DNA from: Tetraselmis striata
Lineage: Eukaryota; Chlorophyta; Chlorodendrophyceae; Chlorodendrales; Chlorodendraceae
Assembly: GCA_006384855.1 (NCBI GenBank)
Contig: VCJN01002642.1
Span: 1 to 64,000, forward strand
Length of the DNA: 64,000 bases
Reading direction: 5' to 3'
Shown here: positions 22,906 to 34,974 of the stretch, one piece after another
How positions within the stretch are numbered: position 1 is the first letter of the stretch
How the letters are laid out: every line of letters starts with the position of its first letter
The notes under the pieces: generated by a model
What the model was told of the DNA's origin: nothing
The model's database searches: none
The model's input: only the letters and a program-made list of their open reading frames with translations
Translations under genes and position numbers: made by a program

Positions 22906-24920
22906 AGCCAGCCCGCGCTCTTGCCCCCCGCCGCCGGACGCCCGCCCGGTGACGCCGCCCCCACTAGCTCTGAGCTCTGCCCGCTGCGCGAGGACACGTG
23001 CCCCGAGAGTCCGGCCGCCCAACCCATCTTCGTCCGCGCAGCTGGCATGACCCACAAAGGACCTCGTGCCTCCGCCGGAAAGTGCGCACCACAACAGTCG
23101 ACAACCCCCTGCCTCATGTGGACTTCATGCCAGCCTGGAAGCACAAGAGGCAAGCTCTGGCCTGCCTTTCCGTTTGCAACGTAGACCCTCCCGCCACTTG
23201 ATCGCCTTCACTCCTCCCCTCCCGGACAGCACTAGCTAGCAGGCACCCTCTGTGTGGCGAGGCGATGCAGCCACGTTGGCAGTGTGGCGCCGCCTGCCAT
23301 GTCCTCGGCAATCATGTAGACCCAGCCGCCGCATTGCGCTCGAAGACGAGGTGAGCTCACGGCGCTAGAGGCTCCGCCCCACCCCCCTTTTTAACCAGTG
23401 CTTTCCTAGGGAATGCGTGGCGTCCAGGCGCGCCAGGCAAGTGCACCCCCCCCCCCCCGAGGCCGCGTGACTTGCATGATTGTGTGGGCAACATCACTCC
23501 CCAAACAAGCATCCCAAGGACATCCACGAACCCGGCCGGGCGGGGCGGAGCTTCTCGCAGTGCATGCCTTTGGACGGTGCATCGCAACAGAGGGCCATCC
23601 GAACTGTTAGGTGGGGGCCGCTAGGTGACTGCCGCCTCGCCCCCCCCCCCCCCCCCCCCCCCAACAACAACCCTGTCCCTTGACTTTGTTCGCCATCCGC
23701 TGCGCTCGTTGACCAGGGCTATGCAATCCTCAAGGGTCTGTCATTTTCGTAGCCATGTGTTTGCTGAGACCACAATGTGCCACCTGTTAACTATTGGACC
23801 AGTCCCGGGTCGGTGCGAGATATCAGCGAGAGAGCACGTGAAGCACAAAGGATTGGGGGGCGGGGGGTTCAAGTGTTCGATGATACCGGACAACATGCCT
23901 TGTACCCTGTACTAGGGGACGCATAAAACTGTCAGCCTCCTTTGGGGGCCCGGCACATGTTCCTAAACGGAATCACCCCCTTTTCGAGGCGCCACTAGTG
24001 TGTGTTGATGGAGCCGCAAGGTGAGGCTGTAGATATGGCGGACCACACTGTCCAGTACCTTTGCAACCAGACACCCGAGGGGCTTGGCCCCTCACCATGT
24101 AATGTTACCGTGGACCTCGCTCGCACACGCCCCGTGTGCCCAACTGCTTGATAAAGGGCTTGCTTTGACAGAGAAGTGCAGGGAGGGTTGCCCGGCTACA
24201 ACGCACAGTATTCTGGTGGTTCACAACTGACTTTTCGTACCTGCTGTGTACATCCAATTGTGCCTGCTGGAACACTCGCCGTGCCATGATGCAACTCTGC
24301 GGGGTCCATCCTTTTGCATTGGCAGTGTAGGAGCAAAAAACGGCAGGGGGGGGGGGGGGGGGGGGGGGGTTGCGATAACCCTGCGCATTGCGATGAGATA
24401 CCCCTGTGTGAGCATGGGATTAAATTTCTCTCAGAGCCACACGAACATGCAGCGCCACTTGCAAGGGAACGGTGCGAAGGGACTCCTGCGTTCACATTTG
24501 AGTGTCGTGACTAAACCCGCAGCGTGGGAGGGAGCCGGGATGGCCGCCGGCTGCGCGTGTACCTGGGCGCAGAGGGTGTGGGCCGTCGCCAGGGGTGCCG
24601 CTGTCACCCCCGGCCTCTTATCCTTCCCTCCTGCCGGAAGCGAGGTCACCCCGCCTTGTGCTTTGCCTTGGCACTCGGTCGCTCGCTGCTCCTGCTGCCC
24701 ACCCCCTTTGGCTTGCTGGGCGGGGCGGGCTCCGGGGCTGGCCTCGCGCCGATGTAACGCGTCTGCAAGGTGGCCATCAGGCGGGAGGGGGGTGGCAAAG
24801 GGGTAATGTCAGCCCCAGAAGTCGCTCCGGCCTCTATGACATGCCCCCGCACCCCCAGCTGTGTCAGAAGATAAATGACCACACGGGAGCGACGCAGTGG
24901 CGTTTGAGGTTCGAGGCCGG
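22906..24920. other. Convergent intergenic region between LUC7-like and TLC genes
   Basis: 2 kb without a supported gene between two convergent genes. C runs lie at 23447-23458 and 23641-23662, and a 24-base G run at 24346-24369. The 3' UTRs of both neighbours are probably included. Confidence 0.5.
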
Positions 24921-26787
24921 TCATGAGAGCGATCTCCTCTTAAGCTGACACGCGGCTGTGGCCTGCCCCAGGGGACTTGACTGCAGGAGACAAGGCCTTG
25001 CTGCGCCTCTTCGGCACCCCTTGTAGGCAGCAATCTAGATGCATGCCGCCTTGTGAAAGCAGAAGCCCCGCCGTGGGCATCGAATTCCAACCGGGCATTC
25101 GAGTAGTTGGAGGCCGGGGAAGAACCCGTACCTTGACGTGCTCCACCGAGTGCGAGAAGAACACGAAGTTGGTGTAGCCGACCACCGCCGCGCTGGCGCA
25201 GATCCCCGCGCTGAATTGCAGCGCGTACCGGCTCACCCGCTCATCCACCTGCGCACGCCCACACTGCATCCGCTGAGGCACCGCGATGCTCGCAAGACTG
25301 GGGGTGGGATGATGAAGCTGATGGCGGAGCGGATTCAAGCCCCCCCCCTCCCCCCTCTCCCCTCTCTCCCTTCTTTGGGCCCCTTGTCCACTCTCCCTGG
25401 GGCCAACGAACCTGCACGCGCCACAGGTCGTTGTGGAACACGTATGCGCAGACGGTGTAGGTGCTGTAGGCGTCGACCAGCAGGGCGGCCGCAAACGCGA
25501 CGAGCATGGTGAGCGCGGCGCGGATGCGGAGGACCAGCCGCACCCTGGCGCGGCTCAGCAGGTAGACCACGCTGGAGGCAACCATGGACATGCTGCGCAG
25601 CGGGTGGGGTATGAAGGACGGGGGGCAATGAGGAAGGGGGGGGGGGGCGGGGACCAGCGGAATGCTGTTGCTTTCGGGGGCATGTGGCGGGACGGCAGGC
25701 GAGGGGCGTTTGTGGGCGCACTGGGGATCTCACTTATTGAGGCTGAGCAGGTGGAACATGCGGATGGCGATGGTTGCCGGGAACATCTGTGCGGCGGCAG
25801 GTCGGTTGAGCGCAAATGCAGGCAGGAGGGGTTCTCAGATAGAGCACTCAATAAGCAAGAAGGCGAGCGGGACGGGGGTTGGGGGTTGGGGGGGGCTGCA
25901 CACCCGCTGCAGGGCGGCCATGCACAGCGCGGCGGAGTGGTTGAGGAACATGGAGACCAGGATCCGCTTGGGGAACATGTTGACGTTCTGACACAAGGGT
26001 TCAGTGGGCAGCAGCAAGCGAGCTGTCAGAGCCGGCGCATCGGCGGGCGCGCTGGCGTGGCTGGAGGCGGGAGTGAAGGCGGTGGGGGGAAGGGGGAGGG
26101 GGGGGCGCACCAGCGCGTAGAAGAGGAGCGAGTAGAGGTAGTACCCCGCGCTGATGTGCATCAGGTCCTGCGTGTCGGTGTCGAAGCTGAAGAGCGCTTC
26201 GGATGGCGCGCCCGTCACCATCCACACGAGGCTGTGCCCGGCTACCACGGTGGAATGGACCAGAGACACGACTCTGCGGATTCCAGCAGCCCCGATTGAG
26301 AGGCACGGGGGGGAAGGGAGTGGGAGCCGAAGGTGAGGGAAGGGGGGGGGGGGGGGGGGGGGGGGAAGGGGTCAGATGATGGGGAGAGCATGTCGACATG
26401 ACTCGCAGGCATCGGAGGCTGCTACTTGTATATTCGATGGAATGCTAGAGACGTGCGCTCTGCTTGAGGCGAAAAAACCGGCAACATGCACGCCTAATGA
26501 AAGGTGGCACGTCGGGGATGAGAGGGTGGGGTGGGGTTGGGGGGGGGGGGGGGGTACCTGTACGGCATCCGAACCTGCTCGCTCACTGCCCGCGGGGTGG
26601 CCTGGCCGATGCCGGCGATGAACAGCAGCAGCAGGTGCACTGCCACGCAGGCGATGATGCTGCCGACAAAGGTGGTGGGCAGCTCCTCGCGGTTGCGCAG
26701 CCACTCCGCCTCCTCCTCGTCGCCCAGCCACTGCGACGGCGCGGGCGGCACCGCCGGCTCGAAGTCCATAGTCTCGGCGGCGTCCAT
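24921..26787 (-). CDS. TLC-domain multi-pass membrane protein (7 exons, 295 aa)
   Basis: Exons in transcript order: 26787-26558, 26273-26111, 25987-25904, 25786-25734, 25592-25412, 25248-25132, 24980-24921. All seven are in phase and GT-AG; the last exon is the least certain. TLC (TRAM-LAG1-CLN8) proteins are ER or plasma-membrane proteins acting in lipid synthesis or sensing. TM1 is VGSIIACVAVHLLLLFIAG. RVVSLVHSTVVAGHSLVW and SAGYYLYSLLFYAL follow the TLC pattern (arginine before TM2, then a GY-x2-Y turn). NHSAALCMAAL sits at the conserved HH helix with Asn-His instead of His-His. LLSLNN corresponds to the region after it, and two more hydrophobic helices follow. An upstream ATG at 26832 would add 15 residues. 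Ceramide synthase activity is not implied, because the LAG1 HH motif is altered. Confidence 0.68.
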
Positions 26788-27722
26788 CGTCTCGCGCCGA
26801 CTTCGCCGGCAACGTTTGGTGGCGCCGAGCAAAGAGGGGGGACTGGCTGGCGCCTGTGTGCTATGTCCTTTAGCGCACAGCTATCGGCAAGAAGAGGTCG
26901 ACCCGCAAGCGCGCAGCTCCGGCCGGCGGCGTGATGAGTGTGTGGGTGACATCGAGCGACGGCCGAGCGGGCGCGCATAAATCGACCTTTCGCGCGAATA
27001 TTCGTTTGTACAGGTACTGATGTGAATCACAAAACGCCAGAATGTAACAAATTCACCTCTAATAAAAGCAGTATTAACTAAACGATCAACACAGGAAGCC
27101 GCCCAAGAGCGGCCCAGGTACCTGTGCTGGTACCTGGGGCACCTGTACCGTTGAACAGGTACCCGTAGTCGCTTCGATGATTCATGACACAGCGAAATGT
27201 ACGAGTAGATATTCGTATTACTTTCGTATATAAATCGTTACCTACATTGCCTTACGTTGCCTTACACAAGTCTTGCTGCTGCTGAGCGTGTTGCGACTGG
27301 GGTTTAAAACGCTGAATAGGGCTTACCTACCGCCCTGCTGTGCTGTCACGGCCCCGCGGCCGGCCCGCCTGCGCGGCATGCCCGCCACATCACTTGATTC
27401 CCGCCACATGCGCTCCCTTCCCCACTATCCCGCCTGCGCGTGAGATTGAGCACCACGGCAAGTGCTTGCCATTCTCCAGGCACGAAAACTTCCTCCATTG
27501 ACAGAACCGGGCGATAGGAGTGCGGCGGGACTACCGCGAAGGCTCGTGGGCCCAGGAGCGGAGTTGTGCGGGCCAACGGGGCGCCGCATGCGGGCCGTGG
27601 TGAGGCGCTGTTGACGACTTGCGCCGGGACGCCACGCGGCGTACAGCGCTCGTGCGCGGGCACGTTCCGCGGTCTGTTCGTTCCCTTCGTTTCGGGTCGA
27701 GGGCGGAGCAAAAGGGGGCAAC
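26788..27722. promoter_or_regulatory. Divergent promoter region between TLC and DRC10 genes
   Basis: The two genes start head to head with ~935 bp between their ATGs, so this stretch must hold both promoters. 27000-27300 is AT-richer with repeated GGTACCTG words (27117-27175). No clear TATA box could be assigned. Confidence 0.55.
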
Positions 27723-30414
27723 ATGAATAGCCTGGAGGCGTACCGGGTGATGCAGGTGTTAGACGACGCGATGGAGGGACTGAGGTGAGCGCAGCGTGCG
27801 GCGTGCTGCCCGCCCCCCCCCCCCCCCCCCCCCCCCCCCGCCCCCCCCCCCCCCCCCCCCCTCCCCCTCTAGACTGTGTGGCAGAGCATCACCATCAACA
27901 CCAATACCAGTCATTTGACCCGTCTCCTGTTCTTTGTTATCTCCAGACTGCTATCCCACGTGGACTCTGAGGTGCTGGAGGCTGCAGACACGCTGGGAGA
28001 TGTCGTGGGCGAGGTCCGCGCCGCCAGTCATGCGATAGGCCATGTTGCCATGTGAAATGCTGGAGCTTGGCGAGCCAGGGGGGAGGCAAGGGCGGGGGAT
28101 GCTTTGCTGACCGGACCCTGCCCTTGTTGCACATGTAGGACATATCCAAGAGCCTCCTCACGCACAAGATTGCGGCAGCCGGGTGCCGCGGGCAGGTCAG
28201 TCACGACATTCTGAACGCGTCCTCCATGGAGCTGTGGCGCATCCTCAAGGTGAGGGCATCACTGACCTGTGACATGCAGCATGGGCAACAAACCGGCTGC
28301 GAGGATGGTCAGTGCGTGGTATAAATACGGCAGTGGTGCCACTTGTATGCATAACCCGCCTTTTGGGGGGTGTTCTATGCCAGAAATCGCCGACAGCCGA
28401 GGCGAAGCTCGGCGCTATGCAGAAGGAGCGGTCGCCTGCCATGATGACCAGCCTGCAGACGTTTGAAAAGGTGCGCATGCCTGCCTGTTGGCACAGCCTG
28501 GCCGCACCGATGAGTGCGTTGAAGATGTGGCTGGAGTGGATGCAGCTGAGGCATGCGACCAACGCCATGTATGCACAGCTCCGGAAAATGGCCTACAAGA
28601 AGCTTACGACCACTGTGGAGGAGGACAACTCCAACCGCGAGCACTTTCAGGAGGTCTGCCAGCGCGAGGAGAAGGTGATGCCACCCAGCATCGTTCCTTT
28701 GTATTCATACGTTTTCGGGTGCCTCGCTCCCTACATCCATTAATGAAAGTCCGGGATACGCGTGAATACATGAACATACATACCCCCACCCCTTTCCTCA
28801 CACTCGCCAGAGTACCCACAAGAACTCCTGATATAACCCTCAAATAATTGGCGTTGCATGCAACCTATAACAACATTCACTGTAGGTCCGCTATTTCTTT
28901 GTCTATATCTTACTTTTGAAATGTAGGGTGGCCTTGTATTTGCAGAGCGGCGGCTTTGTGTATATCTGGGGAGGGAGGGGGGCAGAGAGAGAGAGAGAGA
29001 GAAGGGAAGGGGGGTTATTAGGAGGTAACTAGGCGGAACGGATACAAACCCATGCTGCTTGTCAGCTCAATGTGGAGGGGATATCACATAGCATGTATTT
29101 ATGCGGAGCGTGCATTGTGCGCCTTTTCTCACAGGCCAAGAAGGCCAAGAAGGATCTGGAGCATCAGCTGCGCCTGGAGCGGCGCGAGCGGGAGAAGCAG
29201 AGTTTGCTGATCACGACCGCGGAGGAGCGCGCCCGGAACGAGCTGAAGGAGATCCAGGAGGATGCCACGCAGCGGCAGTCGAGGCTGGAGGAGACGACGC
29301 GCATCGCGAAGGACTCGGACCAGGCCAAGTTTGACACCGAGAACGGCAAGCTGAGCAAGGAGCTGGACAAGCTGCGGAAGGAGCTGGAGGACCTGCGGGT
29401 GAAGAACAAGGAGCTGGAGACGCTGGCGCGGAAGAAGAAGTCCAAGGGGGAGCAGGAGGTGGAGGCGTGGCTCAGCGATTACGACAAGGACATGGGCGCC
29501 AAGGAGACCGCGTACCGCGACGAGCTCGCGGTGTACGAGCGGGTGGTGGCGCAGCTGGAGGTAGGGCATGCCGGGGTTTTGTGCTGAAGCAGCCGGCTTG
29601 AACCGCACGGTCCAATGCCGGTGTGGATGCCACTGGCGTGAACACTGGCATGGGCCGCGGTGCCTGCCCGGCACTCGCAGGAGTACCAGGACAAGACGGC
29701 GCAGCTGAAGGCCGAGCGCGAGGAGTACGAGCGCTTGGAGCGCCTGCGTAAGATTGCCGAGCTGACGGAGCGCAACCGCCAGAAGAAGCTCGACCGGGCA
29801 GCCACCGTCATCCAGACAGCGTGGAAGGCGTATTGGGTGAGTAGCCCACAATGCATACTACTACGTGTAGCACCTATATGCCAGTCACAGTGGCTCATTG
29901 CAGACTCGCCCTGCACAGAGGCCCATGCCCTGTATCTATAATACCAAATTACACGAACATCCCGATCGATGGGCAGCGCCTCAGATGTCCATGCGCCAGA
30001 GATACTCGTTGGTGTTCCTTAGCAGGTGTTGCGGGTATGTTCTGGCGCAGATGTACACGATGCCGGTGCATTGGCGAAATGGTTGAGGATGTACCGTAAC
30101 CACGATGGGTTCGCGATATATTACCAATTTGGACCCCCCCCCCCTCCCGGGCGCGCGAAGAGAGAAAAGCCAAATTTATCTTGAGATACATAATACATGA
30201 TGTTTTTGGGACACGCGAATCCAATTCAATGTTATGTTGTATAGCATTGAATGCACCGAGTGGACGATCAACGCGCCGCACTGGGCATGGCGGACGTTAC
30301 ATTGCGAAACACAAGGCGAGGGCTGACATGCGCCACGTGGCGACGCAGGCGAACAAGCTGGCGGAGATTAAAAAGGCCAAGAAGAAGGCCAAGAAGGGCG
30401 GGAAGAAAAAGTAG
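27723..30414 (+). CDS. DRC10: Dynein regulatory complex subunit 10-like (IQ-motif protein, ~356 aa)
   Basis: Exons: 27723-27784, 27947-28013, 28139-28249, 28384-28470, 28579-28674, 29135-29560, 29681-29836, 30349-30414; all in phase. The last acceptor could instead be at 30316. DRC10 (IQCD) is part of the nexin-dynein regulatory complex that links outer doublets in motile cilia. The N-terminus (LEAYRVMQVLDDAM then RLLSHVDSEVLE) matches the family start. Residues ~180-320 are a long charged coiled coil. An IQ motif (AATVIQTAWKAYW) ends exon 7, and a Lys-rich tail (KKAKKGGKKK) ends the protein, as in IQCD. The ~356-aa length is somewhat short against ~450 in human. DRC9/IQCG is the alternative, but the N-terminus fits DRC10 better. 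Introns 1 and 7 carry sense-strand C tracts. It implies a flagellate cell stage. Confidence 0.8.
27811..27861 (+). repeat. Poly-C tracts in DRC10-like intron 1
   Basis: Two long C runs separated by a single G occupy about 50 bases of a 162-bp intron. Confidence 0.95.
28984..29002 (+). repeat. (GA)n microsatellite in DRC10-like intron 5
   Basis: About nine GA units inside the 460-bp intron between 28674 and 29135. Confidence 0.9.
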
Positions 30415-30815
30415 GGCGGAGGCGGGGCGGTGCCGCCGTGCGCATCCCGATGGCAGCCGATGCTATAATTGAGGCCGGGCGCGCGATGCCACGGGCGGCG
30501 GCCGCTGAGAGGGCCGCGGGGCGGCCACTGTGCGGATCTTAAACAGAAAATCCGATAATGCTTCGAGCTTTTGAGACGAGCCTGGCGCGATAGACGAAGC
30601 GGGGCTGGAGGACAGCGGCCGGCAGCGGGTGGCGGAGTGACAGGCAAATGACGGGATTACATCACCACAGCAAGGTTCGTAGCTGTGGGGGCGCCATGGA
30701 GGCCCCTGTTTGCTACGTATTTGGGGGCGTACTTGGGGTTGAGTTTAGCGGGTGCGGGAACAGGGCCGACTTGGGGCGCTGCGCGAGTGGCTACCAGGCG
30801 CGAGGTCGGCGCGCC

Positions 30816-31101
30816 TCACATGGCCGGCAGGTGGCGGCTGAGCAGGCCCTCAAACGATGCTGTGGTAACGAAGGGGCAGAAGTAGCAGGTGTTAGCGTGT
30901 TGGGGGCAGAGCGGGCGGGAGAGGCAGGCGGAGGCGCTCGCTCGCACCGTAGAGGTCGCCGTTTTCGCTGCCAAAGATGTCGCGCGCCTTGCTGAGGGTG
31001 TCCTCCCGCGACTGCCGGCCGGCGTTGAGCTCCTTGATGTTTTGCAGAAAGTGCGAGAACTGCTCGTAGGACAGGCGGGCCCTGTGTGCGCAAGAGAGAA
31101 G

Positions 31102-31133
<32 letters not shown>

Positions 31134-32783
31134 TTGCGACATCAATGCACAGCCTTTGCCTTTGCCTCGCATCATATATTCATTTGTGGACACACGCATG
31201 GAGTGTGTACCGCCCCCTCCATATATGTAAGTAGATTGAGGTAGGGTGAGCAGGCGCACCTGGCCTGGCGGAAAAACTCCTTGCCGTCCATACGTGGGGA
31301 GGAGGAAGAGGAGGTCGGGGCCGTGCGCGCCTGCGGCGGCCGGGGCGACCCGCCGCCATAGTCGGAGTAGCCGCCCATGTGGTGCGAGCCGTCGGGCGCC
31401 ATGCGCGGCGAGCCCAGCCCGCCGAAGTTCTTCATGCCTGCAGCCGGAGCAAATCAAGTCGAGGCAAAGCTTTCTGGGATCTCCAAATCCACAAAGTACA
31501 CACGCATACTCCCCCCAATACACAATTCATATTTGTATGCCGGCGCACCTATACGAACCGGTAATGTAATTCCCAGGCTGGGCTGTCATGCCACCCACCA
31601 TGGCCTGACATTGGATGTGGTTCCGCTGTACTTTTGTCTTTGTTTGACCTCCGGAGGGTTGGGCAGGTTCATATTCACAGTCTTCTTATTACCGCATCGG
31701 CACCCGCATACATGAAGACCGGGAAGGGGGAGGATGGGGGGAGTACCGTTGGCCAGCGACGAGTCTTGGCTGCGCGTTGGCGAGCTGGTGGCCGGCCCCA
31801 TCGGCACCGAGTTGGCGCCCGCCAGCACGTTGGAGATGAGGCGGTCGCTCGAGGCGTCCAGGGAGCCGCCCATCGACGCATCTGAAAAGAGCTTGGGGCT
31901 CTGCAGCTGAAGCGCCGCGCTCTGCGGAAAGTGCCGGGGCTCTCCATCAGCTCGCCACACGTGCCAGATGATGGAGAGAAGGAAGGGGAGGGGGGGGGGG
32001 GGGGGGGCCGTACCGGGTCATCGTCATCGCGCAGCGTGTTCATCAGGTTGCGCTTGAAGCTCTCCAGCTTGGCGACGTCCCGGTTCAGCTTCTTAACGGT
32101 GTTGATCAGCGCGTTCTTCTCGCCCGACAACTTCTGCGTCGCCTCCATCGCCATTTTGTGCTGCGTGGCAGGGGGGCGCGCGCGGCGTCAGGGGCAGTGC
32201 CTCCGCACGTGGAACCAAGGAGAAGCGGGGAGGTTAGGGAGGGGGGGGGGGGGGGGGGGGGCGCTAGTGGCCACCTTGGCATGCATATCATGCAGCTCGT
32301 TCTCCAGCTGCGCCACCCGCTGCTCCAGCATGTTGGAGTGGTTTGACTTTTGCGACAGAGCGTGCCGCAGCTGCTGCGCGTCATTCTCCAGCTGCCCGGC
32401 CTGCCCGCGCCGCAGGCACACGCCAGCTGAGCCACGACGAGGCTGCTACCTGCAGCAGAGCCCATTCCCCCACCCATCCACCTTCCGTTCTTGCCCCCGG
32501 CACATTCCCACACAGGCATAAACCTCCCGCAAGGCGCCCTGAGCCTCCCGCGGCACACGCAGCCAGCCACATCCAGATGATCGTGCAGCCCCTGCCTTGG
32601 GCCTTGACAGACGCCGCGATTGTGCGAGCAGCGATGGGAAAGGGAGGGAGGGGGGATGGCGGGCTCGAGCGACTGGCCCGGCACCGGGGCGCCAGCGGTC
32701 ACCTTTTGGCTGAGGGCGTTGTTGGATATCCTGTAAGCGAGCTGCAGCTGCGCGTAGGGGTCCTGCGGCAGCACCGACAGGAT
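30816..32783 (-). CDS. At4g15545/NAIP1-family coiled-coil protein (5' end unresolved)
   Basis: Exons in transcript order: 32783-32703, 32400-32275, 32160-32014, 31921-31747, 31437-31260, 31081-30948, 30859-30816; all junctions in phase. A first coding exon upstream of 32783 is needed, since an acceptor (GCGCAG) precedes ILSVLPQDPY. The Arabidopsis family (At4g15545, NAI2-interacting proteins) is linked to ER bodies and vesicle-like structures. Family hallmarks, in order: ILSVLPQDPYAQLQLAYRIS; a coiled coil; NTVKKLNRDVAKLESFKR; a Ser/Pro-rich linker; and the C-terminal DGKEFFRQAR plus RLSYEQF and DLY...FEGLL. An extra small exon between 32703 and 32400 is possible. Introns at 31082-31259, 31922-32013 and 32161-32274 each carry a long G run on the plus strand (C on the sense strand). 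A TTACA (TGTAA on the gene strand) lies ~155 bp past the stop. Confidence 0.85.
31099..31130 (-). repeat. Poly-C (sense) tract in NAIP1-like intron
   Basis: About 32 consecutive G on the plus strand, among the longest homopolymers in the window. It lies in the intron between exons ending at 31260 and starting at 31081. Confidence 0.95.
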
Positions 32784-33294
32784 CTGCGCGCACACAACCA
32801 GCCCCGCCGCGTGTTCAGCATCAGCAACCTACCGTAGCACTAGAGCGCAAGCCCGCAATGGTGCGCAGCATACTCAAAAAGTTCACAATTATCGCCACTG
32901 TGGGGTCAAGCCGCAAGGCACATTTATACCCCCCCTTCCTCCCCCTCCCGAATATGATGATTCGCTCTGCCCGGAAGACAGCCAGGCCTTGACCTAGCTT
33001 AGGGCAGCCAGGCACCCGCAAGCACCGGGGGGTGTGCTACGAGCGAGAGGCGTTTTGATTTGAGGCGGGATTGTATATTTCGTCTTTTTTTTTCCGTCGA
33101 GAATCCCCCGCTGGCTGCGCCTGCACCGGCCGGCCTCGCGTAACGACGGAGAAAGTAGAGAGCATGACGACTCTAATTCTGCAATATCATAGGAACGGAT
33201 ATATCCGACTGACGGGTAGGGAGGCGCGTTGGTCAATACCCAATACTGTCTTGGTGGGCCCAGGGCAGGGAGGGTCTACGTGTTTCCTCCGTTC

Positions 33295-33717
33295 CTACAC
33301 GCCACCAGCTCGCTGTAGGTCAACCGGCACCGCGAGTGGAACCCCATCCCGGAAACTGATGCCCAGTCCGGCCCGGCGAGTATCAAGCTGGGAGGAGAGC
33401 CTGCGTGCACTGGCCAGGTAGTGGTCGTGTGCCTTCCGGCGCAGGGAACTGCCGGTGGCCGGAGGGTGGGGGGGGGGGGGGGGGGGATGTCTCGCGCCGC
33501 TCAACCGAAAAAGATGGTGCCTCCCACCACCGCCCGCGGACCGCGCACCTCCTGCGGCAACCCATCGCTGCCGTATCCGAGGCGCTCCATGGCCGCGGGC
33601 TGGCGAATATGCAAGTAGCGGTAGACTCCTGCTCAGGCTTCTCGGTGTCACACGGCGGGGCGAAGCGTGGGGCAGTGGATGTTGGGCGGTATCGCGGGCC
33701 TCGTCCTCTGCGCTCAT
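33295..33717 (-). CDS. Hypothetical small protein (2 exons, 121 aa)
   Basis: Exons 33717-33506 and 33448-33295 join in phase across a 57-bp GT-AG intron that contains a G run (C on the sense strand), as in the neighbouring genes. The C-terminal half (SLRRKAHDHYLASARRLSSQ, then GLGISFRDGVPLAVPVDLQR) looks like real protein. The N-terminal half is Arg/Ala-rich and could be a targeting peptide or a wrong frame; another frame of exon 1 (MERLGYGSDGLPQE) also looks plausible but does not splice in phase. I do not recognise the family. It lies upstream of the NAIP1-like gene on the same strand, and could alternatively be part of that gene's missing 5' end, which I consider less likely because it ends in a stop. 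Confidence 0.4.
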   Translation of the reverse strand: MSAEDEARDTAQHPLPHASPRRVTPRSLSRSLPLLAYSPARGHGAPRIRQRWVAAGGARSAGGGGRHHLFRLSGARHPPPPPPHPPATGSSLRRKAHDHYLASARRLSSQLDTRRAGLGISFRDGVPLAVPVDLQRAGGV

Positions 33718-33812
33718 CGACGACAGTCCATCGTCAGCGCACGTAGTTCGAGTCGTCGTGCCAGCATGCGCGGGATCTGCCCTTGTGTCATCTTCAAGTG
33801 CTTTATACTGTA

Positions 33813-34162
33813 TAGTCGCTACAGGTTACATGTGCTAGATGCAAAATTCTTTATATACAGGTACATCAGGTAGCGACTACTGTTGGCCAGCCGCGCGCGA
33901 CCGTATGCGTGCTTGCTCATGCGGCGGAACGAAAGCGCTGGCGGCCTGGGACGAAAGTGACCGTGCGCGTCCAGCCGGGAATAAAGTATCCGCGGACGTT
34001 CGCGGGCGAATGTATCTGTAATCGACGGATCAACATCGTATGTACTGCCAGCACATCGTATCACGTGCCCTGGTTAAAGTACTTCTCCATAATACCATCA
34101 TGGACTCGCATATATAGCGACTATGTGTTTTGCATCTAGCACACGTAATCATATAGCGACTA
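33813..34162. mobile_element. MITE-like element with ~34-bp terminal inverted repeats
   Basis: A 350-bp element whose ends are imperfect inverted repeats (33813-33846 and 34128-34162). Both start TAGTCGCTA and share GTGCTAGATGCAAAA. Further TAGCGACTA words lie just inside (33871-33879, 34115-34123) and outside (34162-34170). There is no coding capacity. The same terminal word occurs singly elsewhere (near 628, 5033, 5093, 8388, 40203, 53170), perhaps ends of older copies. The superfamily is unknown. Confidence 0.6.
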
Positions 34163-34179
34163 GGTCGCTACATATTGTT

Positions 34180-34974
34180 ATGGTCGCTAATTGTTGATGA
34201 GGGTGTGAGCGGCCGCCACCGGCTACGACCGTGCTGCCCTGGCACTGGTACTTATGAAATATGTCATCCGCCAGGGCCGGCCAGAATCGACAGACAACTC
34301 CGGACCGTCCAGCAACAGCTGCTCGAGTCTGTTGAGTTCAGCAGCCGTGTCCCGGAGGCTGTGGCAGTTCTTGGGCTTATCGCCAGCAGTCACGAGCCGG
34401 TGTGGCTACGGGAAACTGCTGGTTGTGCTGCTTAGGCAGTTTACTCGAGGAGGCACAACACCCCGTTCACCCGCCGGATTCAAAACTGCAATTGGCGAAC
34501 GACGCCGCGTCAGGAGTAGTGCAGACGCCAGCGGATTAGTGATCCAACCACGGCAATAGCAGCGCGAGAGAGCATAATCTGCACACCGCGAATACGGCCT
34601 GAGGGAGCTTCAGGAGCATCGACTTGGTAGCGCCAGTTCCAGCCGCGGGCAAGGCGTCGAGATGGCGACCGCTCCCGGCGCGGCTGCGGCCCCGCGCGTG
34701 GTGCCGCTGGTCAAGCAAAGCGGCAGCCGCTGGTGAACCTCCCCTCTCCCAACCCCAACTCCGATTGCACCCTTTTCCCATATGGGCTCCCGCCACCCCC
34801 GGAAGATTACGCTTTCCGGCTAACCGCGGGTATCGCGCGCGTATCGCGTATCGCTGCCGGCGCGTTGTGGCAACCTATCCGTAGAGCGGGCGCGGGTCGA
34901 GAAGGGGGGCGTCACTGGGGAGTTTTTTGGGGGATGGGGTGGGAGGGGGGGGGGGGGGGGGGAGGCGATCGCAG
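34180..34974. other. Intergenic / possible 5' exon of the AIG1-like gene
   Basis: A candidate first exon (34662-34732, MATAPGAAAAPRVVPLVKQ) ends at a donor-like GTGAAC but does not join the next exon in phase, so it is not included in the model. An 18-base G run lies at 34945-34962, opposite in sense to the usual pattern for a plus-strand intron. Confidence 0.35.

Noticed and set aside
28014..28138. Reading through the DRC10 exon 2 donor
   Set aside because: The extension gives no family similarity, while splicing to 28139 restores the helical DISKSLLTHKI segment in phase.
34662..34732. First exon of the AIG1-like gene (MATAPGAAAAPRVVPL)
   Set aside because: Joining it to the exon at 34975 creates a stop (TG + A), so it is not included in the model although it may belong to an alternative transcript.
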